Source: Chara braunii (lineage: Eukaryota > Streptophyta > Charophyceae > Charales > Characeae). From it: DNA of 40,374 bases. Position 1 is the first letter of the stretch; each line of letters starts with the position of its first letter. Position numbers and translations under genes: made by a program. Location: contig BFEA01000623.1 in NCBI GenBank assembly GCA_003427395.1, positions 502,015 to 542,388 of the forward strand. Direction: 5' to 3'. Below the pieces are notes generated by a model that saw nothing but the letters and a program-made list of their open reading frames with translations, was not told the origin of the DNA and searched no databases. Below, one piece after another: positions 28,855-37,715 of the stretch.

Positions 28855-29163
28855 GCGGGCGGCATGTCGAAACGGCCGTTTTGAAATTGCTCGGACGAGT
28901 ATGAAACTCGCCACCCCAAAAACCTGCAGTGTCTTGTGTCCAGACCTCTAGGTCCTGTCTGGTTGCTTGAAACGACACTGAAAAATCACCCCATTATTTT
29001 TCAAGGGGCGGCCAGGACCCAAAAAATGTCCTGGGCCGCCCCTTTATTTGTTTCGATTTTTGCCCTGGGGGCCGTCATTGAGACAGAAGGATCGGACACT
29101 GGACACTGGACATGTTGTTCCGGACTGTCTGGAAACCCGGTCTGGACATCCGGTCTGTTACCA

Positions 29164-30020
29164 GGATGATATATCCTACACAATTTCATGACTCTTAATG
29201 AATCCGTAAAGAAAATCAATGCGGTGATTCTATTCTTCTTTCGAAAAGGCATACGACCAGGTAAACCGGGCCTCCCAAGACGCTAGCATGGAAAAATTGG
29301 GTGTGGGTCGAGATTTCAGAAAACGGGTGAGAGTCCTATGTAAATAAGCGTTCGACTGTGTCCTGTTCAATGGGCTGTTATCAGAAAGCTACTAGATCTC
29401 TAGATAGGTAAGACATGAAAACCCACTAGCTCCACCCATCTTCCTCTTTGTTATGGAAGCCATAGCATCTCTTCTATGCGAAGATCCTTCTATCCAAAGA
29501 CTGTTGGAGATGCATGTAGGCTTTTCTCATCACATCTCGTTTCCTATAGTAATCATGTTAGTTGATGACTTAATGACGTTGATACGCATCAAACTAATCC
29601 ATGGCAGCACTAGTCAGAGCAATGGAAGCATTCAGGTTAGCATCGGAGATGACGATAAATTGGGGTAAGACACTAGGATGGTGGCTATCTGAAGAACCTT
29701 TCCCTCAGCTCTGGCGCGGAAGAAGACATGACTGGGAAACGTTGAAATCCCCAATGAGATATCTTGGAATCCAAATAACAAGGACAGGCCTGCACCACAG
29801 ACCGCACAAAACCTATTGACCAACCAAATTAACGAAATGGGGAAATGGAGCCAGGCCTTCACATCCCGACTAGGCCAGGTACTAACCATTAACACTTGCA
29901 AATTCTCCATGATGTGGTACATCTGCAGTAACCCGTGTTGTGCAGCAGTCTGGGCCCTCGAAATGGAGCTTAGACGATGTAGGCCAAACTCGGCCTGCAC
30001 CAGGCAGTGTGACCACGCAA
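29164..30020 (+). pseudogene. LINE reverse transcriptase, remaining part (broken)
   Basis: Resumes as YILHNFMTLNESVKKIN, then FRKAYDQV (usually FEKAYDxV, the first RT Asp block), GLLSESY, ENPLAPPIFLFVMEAIASLL (usually RQGxPLxPxLF) and IVIMLVDDLMTL. The YADD catalytic box reads LVDD, with both Asp kept (29564-29569). After a frameshift it continues MEAFRLASEMTINWGKT and MRYLGIQITRTG, then INEMGKWSQAF and LTINTCKFSMMWYI, all typical of the LINE RT thumb and C-terminus. Several stops occur (about 29344, 29389, 29401). It ends before the element C LTR. Confidence 0.87.
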
Positions 30021-30118
30021 TGCCCTAGGAAAGTCAAAAGTCTAAGTCAACTGGCAGGTCAAAGGTACCGCGCCCAGGCCCTTGGTCGGATACACTCACT
30101 TGTTGTGTGCAGGTACCC

Positions 30119-30903
30119 AGACAGCATCAAGGCCAGAGGGAATCCGGTTTCAGGCCAATCTGGGCCGTGATTTGCACTAAGATCTTGACGGCTGAGGGAT
30201 GCAGCATCCGGGGTCCAGACCCCACTTCAACGCTACAGAAGTGCTGACTTCCCGACTTTGACATTCATTCAGTCTTGCATCAATGCTGACTTCACGCGTT
30301 GACGACGACGCTGGCTAGACGCGGCGACGCTGGTTGGACGCTGGCTTTGTGCTGGCACTTGGGTGATTACGGCGACGCGATGCTGGCCCAACATGGTGGC
30401 TGGTTTGCTATTGTCTTCTGGGCACGCTGACGTGGCAGCTGCCACGCATTACTGCTGACGTGGCCGCTGCCATGTGTATTGTTGGTGACGTGGCTGGGCT
30501 ACGTGACTAACACTACTGTTCTAATTCATCGTCACTCATGAGGAGATCATGACTGTGGGGTAATCGTGGACACGTACCTGGTCATCTTGAGGTCGACATT
30601 GCTCCAGTGCGTTGATGAGGACTGATTGACGTGCCACGTGGCACATTGTAATAGAACTTCAGATATGCGTTTAGAGTATTGATTATTTGAGGTGGTGATC
30701 AAGGAGGGAGCCCGAAGCAGAAGTGGGCATTTGTCTTTATTCTTCGTCTAAGTCCAATCTCCCTCCTCCCTCTCTCGTCCATGTATGATTCTCACATCTC
30801 ATTCTATCTGGACACGATTATGATTATTGATAATTATTAGCAGGTTGATATTCATCTAGACTTGCATTGTTGACAAGTGTCTTCACGATCTGGGTTCATT
30901 GCA
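30119..30903 (+). repeat. 5' LTR, family C
   Basis: Homologous to 37716-38499 from AGCATCAAGGCCAGAGGGAA to GGGTTCATTGCA. It contains TGACGTGGC at 30428-30436, 30456-30464 and 30486-30494, and GTGCCACGTGGCAC at about 30631-30644 (a palindrome with a CACGTG core). The primer-binding site follows at once. Confidence 0.92.
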
Positions 30904-30906
30904 ATT

Positions 30907-30918
30907 TGGTATCGGAGC
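30907..30918 (+). promoter_or_regulatory. Primer-binding site of element C
   Basis: TGGTATCGGAGC, identical to that at 12789-12800, three bases after the LTR end. It is one base different from the canonical plant initiator tRNA-Met site. Confidence 0.88.
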
Positions 30919-31019
30919 ATACTCCTGACGACGACGACAGCACGCGCAAGCGCCAGGTGGCGCGCGTGTTGGATGTGATGACAACAAGATCTGATGTTGG
31001 ACAACGATGAAGAAGGCCG

Positions 31020-31565
31020 GTGTTGCTGATGTGGCACGGACTTCGGTGGCGAGAAGACCAGATCCCGACGCGATTGCTGACGTGGCAATCAGGATCGTAG
31101 TCAAGAGTGATCGCGCCGCCAGCCAGGATCGCGATAGTGAGGCGACATTGCGATCCCACGCTGACGTGGCATATCATGTGCCACGTCTAGAGACTTGGTT
31201 GCTGGAGATTGATGACGGGGCATTCTCATGCTGCATTAGCAGCTGAGGCGCGACCAAGTCTGATACAGATGCTGACGTGGCCTTTGGACATCAAGGCTGA
31301 TTGCTGATGTGGCAGGCAAGTGTCGTACACGATTGTCTTCTGACGTGGCGAGCATGTTGACATGGCATTGGCTCCATTGGCTGACGTGACATTGATTTGA
31401 TTGGCTGGAACAGCGACGGTATCACACCAAGACGCGAGGAAGTGGCAAGTGGGAAGGACCAGAGCACACATTTGTTGACGTGGCATCCCAACATTGATTG
31501 ATTAGACACTGATGTGCTGACGTGGCAGGTTTGCTATGTTGGCACGCCGGGGATGACACGTGGCA
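31020..31565 (+). repeat. Leader with repeated TGACGTGGC motif
   Basis: Exact TGACGTGGC at 31078, 31162, 31273, 31341, 31476 and 31518, with variants at 31027 (TGATGTGGC), about 31306, 31359 (TGACATGGC), 31382 and 31554 (ACACGTGGCA). Spacing is irregular, so this is not a simple tandem repeat. The same motif is in the LTRs. The core joins TGACG and ACGTGGC, both known bZIP-type binding cores in plants; function here is inference. Confidence 0.85.
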
Positions 31566-31993
31566 GGCAGGTGGCTGCCAAGTAAGAGTTGCACCTTGAA
31601 GACGAAGGTGGTACGACTGATAGAACGAGACTGATTGGACAGCTCTAGTGCCAACTGTCAAGAGGGGTGTGGTATCGCATTGGCAATAGGAACGACGCAG
31701 AAAAAAGAAGGAGAAGATTGCTGACAAATTGTTTGTTGATTGATGTTGGCATACTTACTTGTCGTTTGTTGTGTTGTGGTGTTGTGCGTACTTGTGTGTT
31801 GTATCTGATCACACGGGCCTGAGGTGGTACCTATGCACTCTTAATTAGAACATCATCACACAGACAGGCAAAGAACAGCAGTAGTTAGAATTAGAAATAA
31901 TTGTATTTATTTTTCTTCTTTGGTTGTTTGAAATTCTTGCTGTGGTAGAATAGTGCGGTCGTGGAATTTATTATTGTTATTTGATTATTTATT
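31566..31993. other. AT-rich leader before element C gag
   Basis: Non-coding; AT-rich from 31885 (TTGTATTTATTTTTCTTC, TTATTATTGTTATTTG). No gene. Confidence 0.45.
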
Positions 31994-33910
31994 GTGCGGC
32001 AGACGTACACCACGATGTCTCTCTTCTCGGATTGTTTGAAATTATCGGTGCTTACTCGATTTATTCCCTTCCTCTTCTATCCAGTCTCACTCATCTTCGA
32101 CATTGATGAGGAGACCCCTGATCCCCAAACTTGGCATCAAGTGGACGAGCGGAAGAAGGGTTTGAATGCCCACTTGGACCAACTGATTTCTGACCTTCAT
32201 GGCGCAGGTGTCGAAGCCGAGGCATACGTGCAAGACATGTTCGATTTGAAGGCAGTACGAGTTGTGCTATCGAACGGGCCAAAACAGGCATCGACGTCAT
32301 ACGGGTTCAGGATGTACTAATCAAGTGTCGTCAGGCAATTGATAAGTATATCATTGAGCAGCTTGGAAGGATTGTAGACCGAAAAGAGGAGAGAGAAATA
32401 ATTGTGTTTGAAGAAATTGCGGATGAAAATATCAGATAACTAGAGAAGAAAAGGAAAGAAGAATTGAGAAAGAAAGAGTGGACAACAAGAGCAGAAAATC
32501 CAAAACGTCGGACAAACTGTTATTAAGACCGAAGGAGAAGATCATGAAATTTCTTTGGCTCGACTTGTGACCTACTTAGCTCACCTTGGGATAAAAATTG
32601 ATCAGTACGGTGAACAGATGCAGGCACAAATTGATAATATGGCCGCGGGACTCTGAGATGAAAATTGATCAGTACGGTGAACAGATGCAGACACAGATGG
32701 ATGATGTGGCCGCTGGACTACGAACAATCACCAATCTGGTCAAAGGAAAGCATCAGGTGGTCGAGGAAGTCAAAACAAAACAAGAAGAAAAACCAAAGAA
32801 ATTAATGGGGGATGCTATCAAGTCTCTCAATGGAGAGACTCAGAAACTGAACGAAAAGAAACCGGAAGAAAAGAAACTGGAAGAAAAGGGGAGCCTTAGA
32901 GTCCGTCGAAGTCTCCTGAAGACAAAAAGGACACCACCACACAACACGAGAAAGCTAAAAAGAAAGAAAGAGTCAAGATGAAATTGCCTTTCACATTCAG
33001 CAATAGCAAGGGTGAAAATTTGTTGTTGTGGATTGCTGAGATACAGACATATTGTAGTATGGCCCCTGTTGAACCCGAGTCCCAAGTTGCTTTCTCTACT
33101 TCTTGTCTTGGGGGGGAAGCAAAGGAATGTGTTTTGGCCGAAGCCAACGGAGCGGGGTTTGGTGATATTAGGGAGTGGGCTGCAACCTTGAACCTAAAGC
33201 AGTTCCTCGGTAAGATTAAGGAACGCTTGTTGGACAAGACGGCGACCAACAAGGCCTTTGACCAGCTCACTACCATTGGTCAAAAAACATTGGACCTTGG
33301 TAGAAGCTTTGTCTCGGGAAGTTGATCGGTTGTTGCAGGTTCCTGGATTGAACCTGCAGGACAACCAAGTCTTATATATCTATTTCCGCGCTCTGCCCGA
33401 GCCCATTCGAGGACAACTCGTGGTAGAGTCAAAATCCGGTAAGTATAATTACAGGCAGTTTCGCGATCTTGCTTTCCAGAGGGAGCAAATGACCTCTCAG
33501 GTAAAGAATTCGTATGCATCTGTTGTGAAGTTTGGTGGTGGTGCATGATCAGGCAAGCGGATACTTTTTGGCGCCAGGACCACACCCTCGTCGTCTTTGA
33601 TGATGATACTGTGGAGAAGTGGCCATTGGCGGCCGAGGGTGTGGCAAGCAGCAGTGAGTCTGGGAAGGGGGAAGTCACTGCTGTCGTGGTCAACAAGGGA
33701 GGACCACGATCGCCGGTAAAGAAGAAGAGACCACGCTCATTCCCAGAGCATCCCGAAATTGCGGTCGGGAGACCGTGGGAAAAGATGGGCCTGTCACAAG
33801 AAACGTGGCAGAAACGGATGGACAATGCGCAGTGTCTGAAGTGTGGCACTGCAGGGCATGTGATTGCTTGGTGTCCGTTAATCCGAAACCCAAAAGCGAG
33901 CAGTCAGTAG
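31994..33910 (+). pseudogene. Ty3/gypsy gag with intact CCHC zinc knuckle (frameshifted)
   Basis: Particle protein in pieces. The first piece is 31994-32320 (DQLISDLHGAGVEAEAYVQDMF). A frameshifted, charged middle follows with a 67-bp tandem duplication (32594-32660, 32661-32727), then a Lys/Glu-rich part (EEKPKKLMGDAIKSLNGETQK). The capsid-like domain spans 32978-33548 in two frames: LPFTFSNSKGENLLLWIAEIQTY, then VDRLLQVPGLNLQDNQVLYIYFRALPEPIRGQLV and YNYRQFRDLAFQREQM. This matches the usual gypsy gag layout. The nucleocapsid end (33545-33910) has CLKCGTAGHVIAWC at about 33833-33874, a perfect C-x2-C-x4-H-x4-C knuckle, after a Lys/Arg-rich stretch (KKKRPRSF). Confidence 0.85.
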
Positions 33911-34003
33911 GAGTAACATCTGCTTCTACTGAGTCTAAGGGTTTGGATGTTGAAAAAGGTAAGGCACATGACAGAGGATGGTTTTTCAACCCTTTGACTA
34001 CGC

Positions 34004-34564
34004 ATGACAGAGGATGGTTTTTCTTCGGCCCATCGTCCGGAACACCTTGAACTTGTCTTATGCACTGTCTCTCTGGACGACTCTCTTGACGAGCTGGCAC
34101 TATGGAGCTTGTGGGCTAAGGAATCTAAGTTTAAGGGTGACCTATTAATCGCTGATTTAGAGATTGCACAAACACGCGTAGGTGCACTATTGGGCTCAGG
34201 ATCGACGCGATCCTACATATTCGAGAAAGCAATCCGCAAGTTGCATCTCGGAATGAAAGTGAAAGATTTGTCTCGACCTATCACATCTATTTTGCCAGAC
34301 AGAAGCACGATCACTATCTCACAGTGTGTCGATCGTGTCAAGTGTCGTTTCCGAACCAAGGAAGGTAAAAAGATTCTACACGAAGTATCTTTTCTTGTGG
34401 AAAAGAACTTACCCTTTGATTTGATTTTGGGTATGGACTGGCACGAGGAAGCCAACCCTGAAATCAAGTTCAAAGAGAAAATATTGCAACTAAGGGATGC
34501 ACATTCCAAGTTGAAACTAATCGAACTGGTATCTTTCTGTTGCATGAGTTACCCAACATTTTGA
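34004..34564 (+). pseudogene. Ty3/gypsy aspartic protease with catalytic Asp lost
   Basis: Open for 186 codons. A direct repeat of about 20 bp (GACAGAGGATGGTTTTTC) lies at 33967 and 34003, 36 bp apart, at its start. The active-site region reads VGALLGSGSTRSYIFEKAI: GGC at 34193-34195 (residue 64) stands where retropepsins have Asp in DSG. The flap side and C-terminal signature are kept (HEVSFLVEKNLPFDLILGMDWHEEANPEI, about residues 127-155). It cannot be an active protease as it stands. The frame ends at 34562-34564, and RT follows in other frames. Confidence 0.88.
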
Positions 34565-34625
34565 TCAATGGTTTCAAAGAAGAAATTGAAAAAGGACGTA
34601 ATGATGGTCTTAGTGAAGGAGGCAG

Positions 34626-35222
34626 GTGAATGTTCTACTTCCTATCCTCCTTCGATTGAGAAACTCCTGGAGGAGTATAAAGATCTGCAAAGCAGGAATA
34701 ACTGAACGTGTTATCAAGCACACAATAGAAATTATTCCTGGTAGTAAGATTCCCAAGGGCCCTGTCTACCGAATGTCTCCTAGGGAACTTGAGGAACTCG
34801 AAAAGTAGTTGTAGGACTTAACTGAAAAAGGATGTATTCGCCCTAGCTCCTCTCCTTATGGTGCCCCTGTCCTATTTGTGCCCAAAAAGGAAGGTGAGTT
34901 GCGTCTTTGTATTGACTACAGAGGGTTGAATGTCATCACTGTTAAGAACGTCGAACCACTTCCACGCATTGACAACTTGTTGGACTAGTTGCAGGACTGC
35001 AAGTTTTTCAGTAAGATTGATCTAAAGTCTGGATACCACCAGATTGAGGTGGATCCGGTGGATCAACACAAGACTGCGTTCCGAACCAGGTATGGTCAGT
35101 ACGAGTTCGTGGTTATGCCTTTCGGACTGACTAACGCCTCAACGACCTTTCAGAGATCCATGAATGAACTATTTCGTCAATGGTTGGACCATTTGTCATT
35201 GTCTATCTCGACGATATTCTAG
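34626..35222 (+). pseudogene. Reverse transcriptase, N-terminal part (stops)
   Basis: Reads ERVIKHTIEIIPGSKIPKGPVYRMSPRELEELEK, TAG (34806-34808), L, TAG (34812-34814), then [44 protein letters not shown] and RIDNLLD, TAG (34986-34988), [21 protein letters not shown] with the first catalytic Asp, and [21 protein letters not shown] frameshift near 35195 then destroys the frame before the YLDD box, which is readable as [12 protein letters not shown] in another frame at about 35206-35240. The first TAG replaces a Gln present in element 1. Confidence 0.9.
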
Positions 35223-35974
35223 TGTACAGTAAGACACTAGAAGATCACGAAAAACACTTACGTCTCGTATTAGGAAGTTGCGGGAAGGCAACTTCAAGCT
35301 AAATCCAAAAAAGTCTGAGTTCGCTAAGTCTGAAGTCTTATACTTTGGACATACAGTAAACGAGGAGGGCCTAAGGCCCGAAGAAAAGAAAATATCAGCA
35401 ATTAGAGATTGGCCACGACCTAAGTCTGTAACTGAGTTACAATTTTTCCATGGTTTGGCAAGCTACTATAGAAAGTTTGTAAGGAACTTCTCACAAATTG
35501 CCGCACCAGTGAGAAGATTATTGAAAAAAGGAACTATCTGGTTGTGGGACAAGGATTGTGAGTCCTCCTTCAAGAAGGTAAAGTATGCGTTGACTCACTA
35601 CCCTGTTTTGAAAATTGCTGATCCGTCGTCTCTTCCCTTCATCGTTACTACTGATGCAAGTCAGTATGTGATTGGCGCAGTCCTTCAACAAAACGACGGT
35701 AATGGTTATAGACCTATTGAGTTTATATCTGCACGTCTACCATTAGACAAGGTCGCCAACTCCACCTATGAAAGGGAACTATATGCCTTAGTTTGTGCGC
35801 TGGACACATGGAAGCACTACTTGTTAGGGAGACACATCACTGTGTATTCAGACCACTCTACTCTGAAGTGGATAAAGACACAGCCTATAGTCTCTGATAA
35901 GTGAGTACGTTGGTCTGCATTCATTAATACTTTTGATTTTGAATTGAAGATTATCAAAGGTAAGTCTAACGTGG
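35223..35974 (+). pseudogene. RT thumb and RNase H of element C
   Basis: One frame, 35278-35904: LREGNFKLNPKKSEFAKSEVLYFGHTVNEEGL, FHGLASYYRKFVRNFSQIAAPVRRLL, then RNase H with VTTDASQYVIGAVLQQ (first catalytic Asp kept), STYERELYALVCALDTWKHYLLGRHITVYSDH. TGA at 35902-35904 interrupts; reading resumes as VRWSAFINTFDFELKIIKGKSNVVADALSRR up to about 35998. RNase H looks complete apart from that stop. Confidence 0.9.
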
Positions 35975-36405
35975 TTGCAGATGCATTGTCCAGACGTTGC
36001 GATTTCTTTGGTCTCTTACCTGAATGTTGGGAGTGATTTGAAAGGTAAAATTCGTCAAGGATATGTTACTGATCCTATTTGGAAGCCTATTATGGATGTC
36101 CTTGCGAAAGATCTATCTCTACTTCCCAACTATAGAGTGACCGATGGTTTGCTTTTCTTGTTAGACCAAACTGAACAAAGATTGTGTATTCCTCATCAAG
36201 AAGAAATCAAAAGTCTGCTGATCGGGGAATGTCACGACTTTGAAGTACATTTTGGTTTCAAGAAAACTTCGCAGAGGTTAGAGAACGCTTCGAGTGGAAG
36301 TGATTGAAAGAAGATGTACTAACTTATTTGGTGTGTCAGACGAACAAACCTTCACATGAGAATCCACTTGGTCTTCTGAAACCATTATCGATTCCTAGCG
36401 AACCA

Positions 36406-36455
36406 GTACGGTTTTGCAAAGTGGTAGGTTAGACGACTAATTTGCCAACTTTAAC
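36406..36455. other. Unassigned 50 bp at the left end of the rps12 insert
   Basis: Lies between the last integrase codon (GAACCA, 36400-36405) and recognisable rps12. It could be the rps12 intron just upstream of exon 2, another plastid piece, or filler. TGCCAACTTTAACAC at about 36443-36457 would also fit the first codons of an S12 gene (PTLT) out of frame; that is weak. Confidence 0.4.
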
Positions 36456-36626
36456 ACTACTACACCTAAAAAGCCAAACTCTGCCTTAAGAAAAGTAGCT
36501 AGAGTACGTCTTACCTCAAGTTTTGAAGTCACTGCATATATTCCTGGAATTGGACATAACTTACAAGAACACTCAGTAGTTTTAGTACGTGGTGGTAGAG
36601 TAAAGGATTTGCCAGGGGTACGATAT
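36456..36626 (+). pseudogene. rps12: Plastid rps12 (ribosomal protein S12) fragment captured in element C
   Basis: Ribosomal protein S12 is a core small-subunit protein at the decoding site. In-frame translation of 36456-36626 gives 57 codons with no stop: [19 protein letters not shown], then [20 protein letters not shown] and [17 protein letters not shown]. This is the central part of S12, about residues 39-95 of a ~123-residue protein. It includes KKPNSA and [11 protein letters not shown], the two conserved loops that carry the classic antibiotic-resistance sites. The wording is that of plastid S12 ([28 protein letters not shown]), and the base composition is more AT-rich than its surroundings. 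The N-terminal ~38 codons (exon 1 in plants, where rps12 is trans-spliced) and the C-terminus are absent. It is flanked directly by integrase codons EP and RYIS, so it is an insert, not a functional gene. Confidence 0.93.
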
Positions 36627-37294
36627 ATCTCGACCGACTTCATGAGCCTCACCAAAAGTCGGAACGACAATAGTCAAGTAATGGTTATTGTGGATCGTTT
36701 CTCTAAATATGCCATGTTTATTCCCTTACCCGTAGAAGCGCGAACAGAACTTGTCGTCCAAAAGTTTCAGATGTGATGGGTAACTGAGTATGGTTTTCCT
36801 CTCTCTATTGTATCTGATCGTGATGCCAGGTTCACAAGTATGCCATGGCAAAAGCTTATGGAAACATACATTACACGATTGACCATGTCGTCAGGGCAAC
36901 ACCCTGAAACGAATGGACAAAGTGAGCAGATGAACCGTTTGTGCGACCCGATCAAATTGATTGGGACGAGAAATTACCCAAGATAGCAAGTGCATACAAC
37001 AGTAGTGTTCATACCGCTACAGGGCGTACGCCTAATGCACTGCACAATGGGTGGAAACCTAAGCGTCCCATTGATGTGCTAACACGGGACCAGTTCCTTA
37101 GGTTACCTCCAGGGACCCGGGAATATGTGGTATTGTTTCAAGAAGACATTAAGAAAGTAAAGGATAATCTGAAGAAAGCTCAGGACCAAATAATTGAACA
37201 AGCTAACAAGCATCGCCGACCATCAACATTCAAGGAAGGTGATCTAGTCTGGGTGAAGTCCAAAGAGTTTTCATTGGACGAAAATGTGTCCTAG

Positions 37295-37664
37295 AAACTT
37301 ATGCCTGTCTATTTTGGACCCTGGGAAGTTCTCAAAGTAATTGGGGATGCAGAGAGACCGTCTTCCCCCTCACCTCAAAACGTATCCCGTCTTTCATGCG
37401 TCCAAATTGTTACCCCATGTAGAAGGACACGAGTTCCCAAATAGACCTTCTATGATTCCGCCAGACATGGAAGGCGGATATGAAGTAGACAGGATCATAG
37501 AGCATGGGTACTTTTCTACAGGTGGATGTGGACGACCCCAGAAGCAGTTCAAGGCACGTTTCAAATCTCAGGCACCATCCAAGGACAGATGGTTTAGTAA
37601 ACGAGAATTACTTGAAACTGCTCTTGATATTGTATCTGCATATGAACGTGGGTTGAAGTCTTAA
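37295..37664 (+). pseudogene. Integrase C-terminus and chromodomain-like tail of element C
   Basis: After the TAG at 37292 the frame continues KLMPVYFGPWEVLKVIGDAERP (GPY/F-type motif), and from 37341 in another frame LPPHLKTYPVFHASKLLPHVEGHEFPNRPSMIPPDMEGGYEVDRIIEHGYF. The tail reads QKQFKARFKSQAPSKDRWFSKRELLETALDIVSAYERGLKS, ending TAA at 37662-37664. In element 1 and the minus-strand element the same tail ends ETAPDVV or KTAPQII. Confidence 0.9.
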
Positions 37665-37715
37665 TTGTTTCTGCGATGGAACTCGAAAATGGGTTGGCAG
37701 GAATGCAGTAAACCG

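Larger units (their letters stand above)
28296..29163. mobile_element. 868-bp inverted-repeat insert within LINE RT
   Basis: Splits the LINE RT between GFIP and the following GR/YILHN block. It begins TGGTAAC and ends GTTACCA, a 7-bp terminal inverted repeat. Alternatively, the direct repeat TACCA (28291-28295 and 29159-29163) is a 5-bp target-site duplication. Subterminal direct repeats TCCGGACTGTCTGG lie at 28344-28357 and 29119-29132. Inside are a 44-nt poly-A, a CT microsatellite, a 66-nt N gap and a strong hairpin (29003-29044). No transposase is visible. It resembles a non-autonomous DNA transposon, but the superfamily cannot be called. Confidence 0.6.
35975..37294 (+). pseudogene. Integrase of element C, split by a plastid-derived insert
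   Basis: First part (35975-36405): YRVTDGLLFLLDQTEQRLCIP, GECHDFEVHFGFKKTSQRL with both zinc His regions, frameshift near 36300, then LVCQTNKPSHENPLGLLKPLSIPSEP. Insert at 36406-36620. Second part: [37 protein letters not shown] with the first catalytic Asp, TGA at about 36776, GFPLSIVSDRDARFTS with the second Asp, and SSGQHPETNGQSEQMNRL with the Glu kept. A small deletion near 36935 follows, then 36941-37294: INWDEK-like start, SAYNSSVHTATGRTPNALHNGWKP and KHRRPSTFKEGDLVWVKS. It ends in a TAG at 37292-37294 where siblings have Gln (SQKLMP). Confidence 0.9.

Noticed and set aside
33280-33849. 189-codon minus-strand open frame
   Set aside because: Antisense to gag of element C, which has clear domain evidence on the plus strand.
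36437-36670. Minus-strand 77-codon open frame
   Set aside because: Shadow of the plus-strand rps12 fragment and integrase.
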